From positions 124,001-188,000 of the forward strand of contig JAXHMR010000024.1 in assembly GCA_034521225.1 (NCBI GenBank): a stretch of DNA of 64,000 nucleotides, given 5' to 3'. The position numbers and the translations under genes were made by a program. Source of the stretch: Woeseia sp034521225 (lineage in GTDB: Bacteria; Pseudomonadota; Gammaproteobacteria; Steroidobacterales; Woeseiaceae). Below are positions 40,209 through 48,374 of this stretch, in pieces. Position 1 is the first letter of the stretch. Every line of letters starts with the position of its first letter. The notes beneath the pieces are model-generated. The model saw only the letters and a list, made by a program, of their open reading frames with translations. It had not been told where the DNA came from and made no database searches.

Positions 40209-42869
40209 ATGGTCCGCATTCCGAGCCGGGGAGTTTCTCCCGTAGCAGCCGCCGTAACCGCGGCACTTTATCCGGCACACTACGCAATCGCGCAGGACAC
40301 CGGAAGTGAGGCCAGCGAGTCCCGAGCGCTGGAAGAAATCGTAGTCACCGCGCGCAAGCGGGCCGAATCGGCGCAGACCATCCCGTCTGCCATCCAGGCC
40401 ATCAGCCAGGAATCCCTCGCCGCAATGGGTGCCAAGGGCATGGAGGATTACGCCCGCTTCGTGCCCTCGATCAATGTCGTCAATTATGGGCCCAGCTCCA
40501 GCACTGTCGTGTTCCGTGGCGCCATGACCGGCTCAGGCTATCTCGGCCAGTCGACCTCGTCGGTCTATCTCGATGAGATCTCGATTACCCAGGTCGGCAC
40601 CCAGCCGAATATACGGCCTGTCGACATCGCGCGCATCGAGGCGCTGTCCGGGCCGCAAGGAACGCTGTACGGATCTGACGCCCAGGCCGGCACGCTGCGC
40701 ATCATCACCAACCAGCCGGTGATGAACCAATTCGAAGCCGTACTCGACGGCGAGGTGCGCGCCGGCGGCGACAGCGACGCCAGTTATCGGGGTTCACTGG
40801 TCTTCAATCTGCCGCTCGTCGAAGATCGTCTTGCGCTGCGCGTCGTTGGTTATAACGACCATGACGGCGGTTTCATTGACAATGTATTCGGGCGTACCCC
40901 CGACTGGTACGGCACCGACGGCGTCAACAGGGCTCCTGCGCAGTGGGGAACGCTCGACAACGCGAATTCCGTCGAGGAACGCTGGAACGACGCCGACATC
41001 GTCGGCGGCCGCGTACACCTGCTCTGGGATATGAACGACCGCTGGTCGGCGACTTTGTCCTATCATCACCAAACCGCAGACTCCGGCGCGGACAATTACT
41101 ACGATCCATTCGTCGGTGACTTGCAGGTCGTTCGCTTCCACGACGAGTGGCGCGAAGAAAAATTCAACATGGGCTCGCTGACGGTCGAGGGCGACCTCGA
41201 GTTCGCGCAACTCGTTGCCGCCGTTTCTTACTACGAGCGCAAGACCCGATACCTGACCGATAGCACGACCTACGCTCATTACTGGTCGGCGCAGTACTGC
41301 CATGACGCGGATCCGACGTATTACAGCCCCGCCGACTATCCGTATTACTGGACCAATCCGGAAACAGGTAACCTCGTGTGGTGGCCCGTTTACTGTCACG
41401 GCCCGCAGGTTGATTCGGATTTCTACAACAGCTACCGGGGCTCATCGGATGACGACAAACTTACCGCCGAAATCCGGATGTCGAGTCAGGGCGAGACTCT
41501 CGATTGGATCGTCGGGCTTTACCGCGAGGAAAGCAGCGACTCGTGGTTATCGCCATTCGGCACGCCGACCCTCGGCGGCGATGCATCGACGCTGACTTAC
41601 CAGGATTCGATCTCCCTCAATTACTGGGAGTGGTACTGGTCCAATTATTACGGTACGCCAACGACGTATCCGGGGGCGGAAGCGCAATGGTGGTCAGGGA
41701 GTCACACGGACTGGGAACAGACGGCCGTATTTGGCGAAATGACATGGCACGTCACTGACAACCTGGACCTGACTGTAGGCGGCCGGTATTTCGAGCGCGA
41801 AAACACGAATTTCTATTTTGTGGATCATCCCGGTGGCCCGAACAACGCCGGCGAACCGGACGCTGCGGCCGGAGACCGTGAGTTCCGAATCGCGAACGGC
41901 GGCCGTCCGCCGGGACGCTCGGGATCTGAAGACCTGTTCGTGCCGAAAGTCAGCCTGAGCTACAACCTCGATGACAGCAAGTTGATGTACGGGCTGTACA
42001 CCCGGGGCGCACGTCAGGGTGGGGTAAACCGCAGCCGCGGCGAACCATTCTTCCCGAACGCCTACGACTCCGACATCATGGATAACTACGAAATCGGCTA
42101 CAAGTCGACGTTCGGCGACGGCAGGGGCCGATTCAACCTCACGGCCTACCGGATGGACTGGAGCGACTACCAGCTCCAGCTGGTCGATCCTACGGACAAG
42201 CCATGCACGGATGAAAATGGCAATGAATTGCTGGAATCCGAGTTTAGTATTCCCGGCGTTTGTGGCCAGCCGTGGCAGGTACTTATCGCGAACGCCGGCG
42301 ACGCGCACATCAACGGTGCGAACCTTGAGTTCGACTACGCGATTGGCGAAAACTGGCTGGTGGGCTTTAACTACGAATGGATGGAAGCCGAGACAGACAC
42401 CGAAGCCGATCTCGACGGCGAGGTGGACGAAGATGGCAATACTGCCAACGAGCTGGTTGCCGGCCTGCGGTTGCCGCTCGTGCCATCGGCAAAAGCCTCG
42501 GCGTGGCTCGAGTACCGGCAGCCGACGGAGCTGTTCGGACGAAACGAGTTGTTCATACGCACGCAGTGGTCCTACACCGGCGACAGCCTGAACATCCTCG
42601 AACCAAGGGGCCTGACCCATCCGAATCCGCAGTTCAAGTCCGACGCCTACGCCATCGGTGACCTGCGTGCCGGCATCGTCGGCGATGACTGGCAGGTCGA
42701 CGTGTTCATCAACAACCTTGCTGACGAGCGGGCAACCTATACCGTGCAGGCAGACCTGTTCGAGTGGGCAGCGGCCCAGACCGCAGACGGACGCGCGCAT
42801 CACCAGACCCGTTATGTGAACCGGCCGCGCGAGTTCGGTATTCGCTACATGAAACGCTGGGGCAACTGA
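40209..42869 (+). CDS. TonB-dependent outer-membrane receptor
   Basis: The intact 886-residue receptor starts at ATG 40209 behind GGGGGAG. It has a signal peptide (ending AIAQ), a TonB-box-like segment (LEEIVVTARKRAE), a plug domain (QAISQESLAAMGAKGMEDYA, VYLDEISITQVGTQPNI, IEALSGPQGTLYGSDAQAGT, IRIITNQP-like) and a 22-strand-type barrel ending in an aromatic terminal strand (FGIRYMKRWGN, ending Asn rather than Phe). Two barrel segments (about residues 355-405 and 460-500) are extremely rich in Tyr and Trp. The substrate is unknown. It is followed by a shared terminator. Confidence 0.93.
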   Translation: MVRIPSRGVSPVAAAVTAALYPAHYAIAQDTGSEASESRALEEIVVTARKRAESAQTIPSAIQAISQESLAAMGAKGMEDYARFVPSINVVNYGPSSSTVVFRGAMTGSGYLGQSTSSVYLDEISITQVGTQPNIRPVDIARIEALSGPQGTLYGSDAQAGTLRIITNQPVMNQFEAVLDGEVRAGGDSDASYRGSLVFNLPLVEDRLALRVVGYNDHDGGFIDNVFGRTPDWYGTDGVNRAPAQWGTLDNANSVEERWNDADIVGGRVHLLWDMNDRWSATLSYHHQTADSGADNYYDPFVGDLQVVRFHDEWREEKFNMGSLTVEGDLEFAQLVAAVSYYERKTRYLTDSTTYAHYWSAQYCHDADPTYYSPADYPYYWTNPETGNLVWWPVYCHGPQVDSDFYNSYRGSSDDDKLTAEIRMSSQGETLDWIVGLYREESSDSWLSPFGTPTLGGDASTLTYQDSISLNYWEWYWSNYYGTPTTYPGAEAQWWSGSHTDWEQTAVFGEMTWHVTDNLDLTVGGRYFERENTNFYFVDHPGGPNNAGEPDAAAGDREFRIANGGRPPGRSGSEDLFVPKVSLSYNLDDSKLMYGLYTRGARQGGVNRSRGEPFFPNAYDSDIMDNYEIGYKSTFGDGRGRFNLTAYRMDWSDYQLQLVDPTDKPCTDENGNELLESEFSIPGVCGQPWQVLIANAGDAHINGANLEFDYAIGENWLVGFNYEWMEAETDTEADLDGEVDEDGNTANELVAGLRLPLVPSAKASAWLEYRQPTELFGRNELFIRTQWSYTGDSLNILEPRGLTHPNPQFKSDAYAIGDLRAGIVGDDWQVDVFINNLADERATYTVQADLFEWAAAQTADGRAHHQTRYVNRPREFGIRYMKRWGN

Positions 42870-42893
42870 GGGAGCGCCTCGCAGAGGCGAGAG

Positions 42894-42922
42894 AAAGGCC
42901 GGGCACTGCCCGGCCTTTTTTT
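42894..42922. terminator. Bidirectional terminator between TonB receptor and propeller gene
   Basis: Ten-base arms (AAGGCCGGGC at 42895-42904 and GCCCGGCCTT at 42908-42917) with a three-base loop are followed by T on the plus strand and preceded by A, so it can stop both convergent genes. Confidence 0.9.
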
Positions 42923-42929
42923 ACCATCG

Positions 42930-43928
42930 TCAGTCGTCGTACGGCCAGACCTCGAGGCCGTGAATGGCGTTGCGAATATCCATCGTAAGGTTCACGGAGC
43001 CGACGGTCACGCCGGTTTTCGTGTCGTACACGCTGACGGTCGACGGGGATGAGCCGCCTATGATCAGCCGGTCTCCCGCCGTACAAAGCCCTCGACCAAA
43101 GGCCTGCCGCGCAATCCGCGAATCGTCGATGCCGGCAAACAGGATTTCCGATTCGTCATAGCGCTTGATGCGAAACGCCTGCTGCCGGCTGTCGCGCGGC
43201 ACATAACGTACGCAGTCGGCAGCCGTATCGTTGAACAATACCCCGCCGTTCCAGGGCCGGGCGTTGTGCACGCCGGCCGGCAGGCTGCAAACTTCGCTTA
43301 CCTTCATTTCCTGGTCCAGGTGCAGCAGCGCCCTCGTGTGCAGGCCGCTCAGGTATATGCCCGTGTGATCGACATGCACCATGTTGAGGTGGAACTCGTT
43401 CACCGCCGCCGGCCCGAGGTCGGAGCGCGGATCAAAGGCAAAACCGGACCACCCGCTGTAGGGCCGCTCCAGGTGAAAACCCCACTCGAAACGCCGGCTG
43501 TCGAGGTCGAACGCGAGAATGCTGTCGAACCCGGTCGAGGTCAGGAATATCTTCCGCTCCATGCGGCAGATTTCGTGACAGTGTTTCAGGTAACGGTTTT
43601 TGAATGACTCGCTGATCGCGAAGCCGCGATCGAAGCAGAACAGCTCGTCGCTGGCCGCGATGTAGATGTCGTCCCCATCAAAGGCAATACCGCGCAGGCC
43701 CCGGTCGGCACCGCGGCCTTCGAAATCGATGTCGACCGTGTTCCAGTCCACCCGCTGTTGGCCGGTGCGGTTCTCGAAGTCCAGCGTGTAAACGCCGCCG
43801 TGACTTTCTCCCTGCCGGCTGCCGCGTACGACCGAGGTCGCGATAAGCCGGGCAATCTGATCGACATAGGAACGGGCTTCCTTGCTGCTCGTCAGTTGAT
43901 TCAAGCAGTATCGGCCGACGGCAGGCAA
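42930..43928 (-). CDS. TIGR03032/DUF4915-like beta-propeller protein
   Basis: This 332-residue protein has repeated propeller-like strands: LRGIAFDGDDIYIAASDELF, CHEICRMERKIFLTSTGFDS, FELDLDSRRFEW-like (AFDLDSRRFEWGFHLERPY), NMVHVDHTGIYLSGLHTRAL and GVHNARPWNGGVLFNDTAAD. The H-E-I-C/STGFD and HNARPW...F.DT strings are typical of the TIGR03032 (DUF4915) family, which is often found near sulfotransferases. No signal peptide is seen. The only usable in-frame start is TTG at 43928; an ATG lies just upstream in another frame, so the N-terminus may be affected by an indel. Confidence 0.7.
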   Translation of the reverse strand: MPAVGRYCLNQLTSSKEARSYVDQIARLIATSVVRGSRQGESHGGVYTLDFENRTGQQRVDWNTVDIDFEGRGADRGLRGIAFDGDDIYIAASDELFCFDRGFAISESFKNRYLKHCHEICRMERKIFLTSTGFDSILAFDLDSRRFEWGFHLERPYSGWSGFAFDPRSDLGPAAVNEFHLNMVHVDHTGIYLSGLHTRALLHLDQEMKVSEVCSLPAGVHNARPWNGGVLFNDTAADCVRYVPRDSRQQAFRIKRYDESEILFAGIDDSRIARQAFGRGLCTAGDRLIIGGSSPSTVSVYDTKTGVTVGSVNLTMDIRNAIHGLEVWPYDD

Positions 43929-44051
43929 TCGTGAAAGCGCGCATGCCTGCTATCAGCAAACTGGACGCCATCCCAAGGATGGCGTCCGCCGACGTGCCTT
44001 CATAGCCAGAAACATAAGAGTGAGGACACCCTGTTATTGTCGATCTTAACC

Positions 44052-44079
44052 TTGATTTTTTGCGACTGCGGGACATACT
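44052..44079 (+). promoter_or_regulatory. Putative sigma-70 promoter of the short peptide gene
   Basis: TTGATT (44052-44057) and CATACT (44074-44079) are 16 bases apart, 35 bases before the peptide start codon. Reasonable but not strong. Confidence 0.45.
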
Positions 44080-44113
44080 TGACCGCGGGCAAACAACTGA
44101 AAGGAGGTGATCC

Positions 44114-44194
44114 ATGTCTAGTGAGATTGAAAAGGTATCGCAGGAACCGGACGGTCTTATACGGATAAAGGAGCACCCTTCCGAATCTCTTTGA
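44114..44194 (+). CDS. Putative 26-residue peptide gene with near-perfect Shine-Dalgarno
   Basis: An ATG at 44114 is preceded by AAAGGAGGTGATCC (44100-44113), the full complement of the 16S rRNA 3' end, with the GGAGG core six bases from the start codon. The frame runs 26 codons to TGA at 44192-44194. It begins MSSEIEKV and ends EHPSESL. The peptide is hydrophilic and acidic, with no Cys, Tyr, Asn or Trp and no membrane segment. A terminator follows at once. The unit stands alone, with promoter, ribosome site, short frame and terminator. It could be a precursor peptide, a regulatory peptide, or a short RNA that binds ribosomes. An indel could hide a longer product, since a shifted end reads FRISLTA then stop. 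Confidence 0.55.
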   Translation: MSSEIEKVSQEPDGLIRIKEHPSESL

Positions 44195-44224
44195 CCGCCT
44201 GATTCCCCGATACAAATCTCACCG

Positions 44225-44253
44225 AAGGCCGCCGCGAGGCGGCCTTTGCTTTT
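44225..44253 (+). terminator. Rho-independent terminator after the short peptide gene
   Basis: Nine-base arms AAGGCCGCC and GGCGGCCTT with a GCGA tetraloop (44225-44246) are followed by TGCTTTT. It closes a transcript of roughly 160 bases. Confidence 0.85.
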
Positions 44254-44433
44254 ATGCCTGGCGCTCGCTCCTTGAGGTGCCCTCCACCAGGCCGGCACCG
44301 CGGAGCAGCACCCCCTCCTCCGTACGATAGCTCACGGGTAGTTCGAGGGCGATTTCGGGGATGCACAGTAATGCTCCAACTCCTCGCACTTGTGAGAGAC
44401 TCCCGGCAACCCGACTCCAAGGTGCGGCCACGC

Positions 44434-45648
44434 ATGGGTGCATGGAACAAGCTCAAGCAGGCGCTCGGCGCGGCGGCGACTGACCCGGGCCGGGTCGACG
44501 CGGCGCTCAAGGCGGCGGCAGAGCAGCAGCCACCGCCGGTAATGTGGTTGCTGGGCGCAACGCAGGCCGGCAAGACTTCGATCATCCGCACGCTGACCGG
44601 CAACACGGCGGTGGAGATTGGCAACGGCTTTCGGCCGTGCACGCGGCGCTCGGACCTGTACGAGTTCCCGCCCGGTGCGCCGGTGCTGAGCTTCCTCGAT
44701 ACACGCGGGCTCGGCGAGGTGGCCTACGATCCGACGGAAGACATAGCGCTCTGCGAAACGCGCGCGCATCTTATTATCACGGTGGTGCGGGTCACGGAAA
44801 CGCGGCCGCGCCCAGTACTCGACGTATTGCGCGGCATTCGCAAGCGGCACCCGGACTGGCCGGTCATCGTCGCACAGACCTGCCTGCATACCGCTTATCC
44901 CGATGGCGTGGAACATGTGCTCCCTTATCCGTTCTCGTCCGCAGACTGGCAGGAGCGCGTGCCGCCGGACCTGCGGCGGTTGTTGCTCGCACAACGCGAA
45001 GCATTCGCCGACTTGCCGGGCGCAGGCGACGTGATGTGGGTGCCGGTGGACTTTACGCTTGCCGAGGATGGCTTCGAGCCGGCCGACTACGGTGCGGACG
45101 CGCTGTGGAACGCCATCGACCGCGCCATGCTCATGGACCTGCGCGCACGCGTCATCGCGGACGATGGCGTGGCGGATGCCTTCTGGCGGGAGGCGCACCC
45201 GAAGGTGGTCGGCTACAGCCTGACCGCGGCCGTGGCGGGCGGGGTGCCGGTCGCGGACCTGGCGCTGTTGCCAAGCGTGCAGGCGGCCATGATTTATGCG
45301 CTCGCGGAAACTTACGGCGTGCAGTGGACGGCGCGCAACAGCAAGGAATTCCTGGGGCTTTTGGGCGCCGGTTTCCTCGTCGCTTACGGCGGGCGGTCGC
45401 TCGGCCGGAGCCTGGCGAAGCTGGTGCCGGTGTGGGGCCAGACGGCCGGCATCGCGTGGGGCGCGGCGGCCGGCGGCGCGATCACGTTCGGGCTCGGCAA
45501 GGCCGCGTGCCACTACCTGGCGCGCAAGCGTGCCGGACAGGCGGTGTCGGCGGAACAGCTGCGCGAGGTCTACCGCGAGGCGCTGCACGAGGGCCGGGCG
45601 CTGGTACGCGAGCAGCTCGCCGCGTCCGGCAAGGGATCCGGCCGGTGA
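44434..45648 (+). CDS. GTPase with C-terminal DUF697-like membrane domain
   Basis: From ATG 44434 (44371 is an alternative) the protein is about 404 residues. The G1 loop is GATQAGKTS at residues 41-49, and G3 is DTRGLGE. A classical NKxD is not obvious; AQTCLH stands where G4 is expected. The C-terminal third has hydrophobic segments (LLGAGFLVAYGGRSLGRSLA, IAWGAAAGGAITFGLGKAAC) like the DUF697/YcjF domain. It is probably a membrane-associated, dynamin-like or stress-linked GTPase. Its stop overlaps the start of a second GTPase (GTGA), so the two are made together. Confidence 0.82.
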   Translation: MGAWNKLKQALGAAATDPGRVDAALKAAAEQQPPPVMWLLGATQAGKTSIIRTLTGNTAVEIGNGFRPCTRRSDLYEFPPGAPVLSFLDTRGLGEVAYDPTEDIALCETRAHLIITVVRVTETRPRPVLDVLRGIRKRHPDWPVIVAQTCLHTAYPDGVEHVLPYPFSSADWQERVPPDLRRLLLAQREAFADLPGAGDVMWVPVDFTLAEDGFEPADYGADALWNAIDRAMLMDLRARVIADDGVADAFWREAHPKVVGYSLTAAVAGGVPVADLALLPSVQAAMIYALAETYGVQWTARNSKEFLGLLGAGFLVAYGGRSLGRSLAKLVPVWGQTAGIAWGAAAGGAITFGLGKAACHYLARKRAGQAVSAEQLREVYREALHEGRALVREQLAASGKGSGR

Positions 45649-47183
45649 AGACGGTACTCGACCGCTTCGGCCGGCTGCGGGTGGTGGCCGCGGCATTCGC
45701 GTTGCTGCCGCTGGTCGGCCTGCCGGTGCTGGGCGTCATCTGGCTGCTGCAGTCGTCGGTCGGCCTGTGGTGGCTGGCGGCCGGCCTCTCTGCACTGGCC
45801 TTCGCCTCGTTGTTCCAATGGCTGGCCGGGCGGCGCGAGGCGGCGGCCCTTGCAGAGGTCAGGACGCAGCCGGGCGGCAACTGGCCGCGGCAGGCGGACG
45901 AGTGCTGGGTCAAGGTGCAGCAGATGGCGGACGAGGTAACGCTTGAGGCGTGGCCGCTCGATGAGCCGTCCGGGCTGGGCCGCCTCGCCGAGGAGGTCCT
46001 CCGGCTGGTGGCCGGGCATTTCCACCCGCGGTCGGCGCGGCCGCTGGCGGAGATGACCGTGCCGGACACGCTTATGGTAATCGAGCGCGCGGCGCGCGAA
46101 CTGCGGCTGGAAGTCCTGCAGCAGATACCGGGTAGCCATCGCATCACGCTCGCGCAGGTCGCCGGGGCACGGAAGCTGAAGGGCCACTACGATCGGCTTT
46201 CACCCCTGGTCAAATTGCTGGGGGCGTATGTCATGCCGCAGGTCATGCTCCGGCAGGTGCTCGGCGACATGTTGCTTGGCTCGGTCTTCCAGGCGGGCTC
46301 GAAGAACGTGCAGCGCTGGTTGCTGCAGGAATACATCCGCAAGATCGGCTATCACGCCATCGAGCTTTACGGCGGGCTCGTGGTGCTCGATGACGACCGT
46401 CAGCTGGAGGCGATCACGCGCGGCGCAAGCGAAGACCTGGCGCGCGCCGCGGAGGCGGAGGATGCGCGACGTGAGCCACTCAGGATAGTGATGCTCGGGC
46501 GCGTCAATGCCGGCAAGTCGAGCCTGGTCAACGCGTTGTTCGGCGACCTGGTCGCGGCCACCGACGTGGTCCCGGACTCAACCGCGGGCATCGTGCCTTA
46601 CCGGCTCGAGCGCGACGACGAGGTGCGGGCGCTGGTGTACGACACGCCCGGTTTCGACTCCGAGCGCGTAGAACTTTCGCCGCTGGACGAGGCGAGCCTG
46701 GGCGCGGATCTCATCATCTGGGTGACAGCCGCGGACCGGCCGGACCGGGCCGAAGAGCGGGCGCGACTGGACAGGCTGCGGCAGCGCCTGGCGGACCCGG
46801 CGCGGCGCGCGTCGCCCGTACTCGTGGCCCTGACGCACATCGATCGACTGCGCCCGCTGCGCGAGTGGGATCCTCCGTACGACCTGGATCCGCCGGTCGG
46901 CCGGAAAGCGAAGGAGATTGCGGAGGCGGTGGTCGCCGCGTCCGAAGACCTGGGCGTGGACGTGTCCACGGTGATCCCGGTGTGCGCCGCACCCGGGCGG
47001 GTCTACAACGTGGATGATGCGCTGTGGGCCGCCATGCTGTTCGAATTCCCCGAGGCCAACCGCGTGCGGCTGTTGCGCTGCCAGCGGGTCCGGCGCTCGG
47101 AGCAGGACTGGAGCCAGCTGCGCGAGCAGCTCACGAACAGCGGCCGCTTCCTGGTGTCGCTGGCGCGAGCGCGGACGGACTAG
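45645..47183 (+). CDS. Membrane-anchored GTPase, partner of the upstream gene
   Basis: It starts with GTG 45645, overlapping the upstream stop. Two N-terminal helices (VVAAAFALLPLVGLPVLGVI, LWWLAAGLSALAFASLFQWL) are followed by a long helical region (residues about 70-275) and a C-terminal TRAFAC GTPase domain: G1 GRVNAGKSSLVNAL near residue 285, G2 region DSTAGIVPY, G3 YDTPGF and G4 LTHIDRL (THxD variant). The 512-residue frame is intact. Pairing a DUF697 GTPase with a second anchored GTPase resembles YcjX/YcjF-like or DUF3482-type tandem systems; the cellular process is unknown. Confidence 0.83.
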   Translation: MKTVLDRFGRLRVVAAAFALLPLVGLPVLGVIWLLQSSVGLWWLAAGLSALAFASLFQWLAGRREAAALAEVRTQPGGNWPRQADECWVKVQQMADEVTLEAWPLDEPSGLGRLAEEVLRLVAGHFHPRSARPLAEMTVPDTLMVIERAARELRLEVLQQIPGSHRITLAQVAGARKLKGHYDRLSPLVKLLGAYVMPQVMLRQVLGDMLLGSVFQAGSKNVQRWLLQEYIRKIGYHAIELYGGLVVLDDDRQLEAITRGASEDLARAAEAEDARREPLRIVMLGRVNAGKSSLVNALFGDLVAATDVVPDSTAGIVPYRLERDDEVRALVYDTPGFDSERVELSPLDEASLGADLIIWVTAADRPDRAEERARLDRLRQRLADPARRASPVLVALTHIDRLRPLREWDPPYDLDPPVGRKAKEIAEAVVAASEDLGVDVSTVIPVCAAPGRVYNVDDALWAAMLFEFPEANRVRLLRCQRVRRSEQDWSQLREQLTNSGRFLVSLARARTD

Positions 47184-47195
47184 CAGCCTGTCGGG

Positions 47196-48254
47196 CTAGA
47201 GCTCAAGCCACATCCCCTCGAAAGCGACGCGGAAGCCTTTTTCACGAACGACGTCCTGTTCGTCGCTGCCGTCGAACAGCAGCGGATTTGTGTGATTCAT
47301 GTGGATGAAAATGACTCGCGCTTTTTCGTCCGGCGCCAGTTCGTCGAATAACTCCATGGATTCGCTGACGAACGGGTGCGGGATGTTGCTCATGTCACGG
47401 CCCGGCAGCTCGCCGTCGGCAAAGAAAGTAGCGTCGACCAGCGCGTAGTCGACCGACCGTACGATTTCGCGGATATCGGTGTCCCAGCGCTCCCACTTGT
47501 CGATGTCCGGGAGGTAAATTGCCGAGCGGTTCGGTCCGTCGATGCGAAAGCCGACCGTCTCGGAATACTCATCGCGGTGCGGTACGAGGAACGGCGTGAC
47601 ACGGACGGCCGGCGACAGGACGACTTCTTCGCCGTCGGCAAGCGGCTTCAGCTCGATATTGTCGTACCGGACCAGCTGGTCCCACGGGCCATTGTCAGTA
47701 ATAAAGGCATGCATGCGCGGCATTGCATAGACCGGGATGTCGCGGGCACCCATGGCCTCGAAACCAAACTGCATCAGCCCGGTGTAATGGCCGATGTGGG
47801 CATGGGTGAGAAAGACGCCATCGAGTTTGAACGTGCCATCCGGCGCGGTGCGGTGCAGGCGGTACAGCTGCTCGCCGATATCGGGCGTCGCGTCGAAGAG
47901 ATACTTGCGGTTCGACGTGCCGTCTACTACGGCGACGGCGCTGGCCGTGCGCCGGTGTGCCGGGTCCTTCCAGCCGCGCAGGCAGTGCGGCTGGTGACAA
48001 CCGGCCTGCGGGTAGCCACCATCCTGCGCGACGCCCAGAACGTACAGGTAGGTGGCGTCGCTGGCGAACGCGAGGCCGTAACCGAAAAATGCCGCAGTGG
48101 CGTAGAGGCCGGCGGCTCGAAAGATCGCGCGTATCAACGCAACACGCTTGCAGCCCCGGCGAGTGACTGAACGAGAAGTCCGGTGCCGTGCGCCAGGCGT
48201 TCCTTCCCGGGCCGGCACGCCAGCGATTACCGCTGCGGAAATGAAATCATGCAT
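47196..48254 (-). CDS. Exported PqqB-like metallo-beta-lactamase-fold hydrolase
   Basis: The domain begins YLYVLGVAQDGGYPQAGCHQ, the PqqB-type opening with a Cys pair, and has the metal motif FLTHAHIGHYTGLMQFG with the PqqB form HAHIGH instead of HxHxDH. SAIYLPDIDKWERWD and VIFIHMNHTNPLL are also PqqB-like. A hydrophobic segment (AAGLYATAAFFGYGLAFA) before the domain looks like a signal peptide, so the true start is probably an in-frame TTG near 48140, not the ATG at 48254. No other pqq genes are in the window. PqqB is cytoplasmic, so an exported relative is likely a separate hydrolase. Confidence 0.8.
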   Translation of the reverse strand: MHDFISAAVIAGVPAREGTPGARHRTSRSVTRRGCKRVALIRAIFRAAGLYATAAFFGYGLAFASDATYLYVLGVAQDGGYPQAGCHQPHCLRGWKDPAHRRTASAVAVVDGTSNRKYLFDATPDIGEQLYRLHRTAPDGTFKLDGVFLTHAHIGHYTGLMQFGFEAMGARDIPVYAMPRMHAFITDNGPWDQLVRYDNIELKPLADGEEVVLSPAVRVTPFLVPHRDEYSETVGFRIDGPNRSAIYLPDIDKWERWDTDIREIVRSVDYALVDATFFADGELPGRDMSNIPHPFVSESMELFDELAPDEKARVIFIHMNHTNPLLFDGSDEQDVVREKGFRVAFEGMWLEL

Positions 48255-48374
48255 CTTCGCTACCTCTGGTTAGTGGCGCTTCCGTGCCAGCCCTTAAGGT
48301 GTATCCAGGTCGATGTGCTCGGTATCGCGCGCCGGCGGCATTTGTACAAGACAGGTTACCCTAACGGCTGACTA

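Noticed and set aside
41694..42803. 369-residue minus-strand frame
   Set aside because: Antisense to the intact TonB receptor; a Val/Gly-rich shadow without domains.
44332..45696. 454-residue minus-strand frame
   Set aside because: Antisense to the first GTPase, which has clear G motifs; the shadow is Arg/His/Pro-rich.
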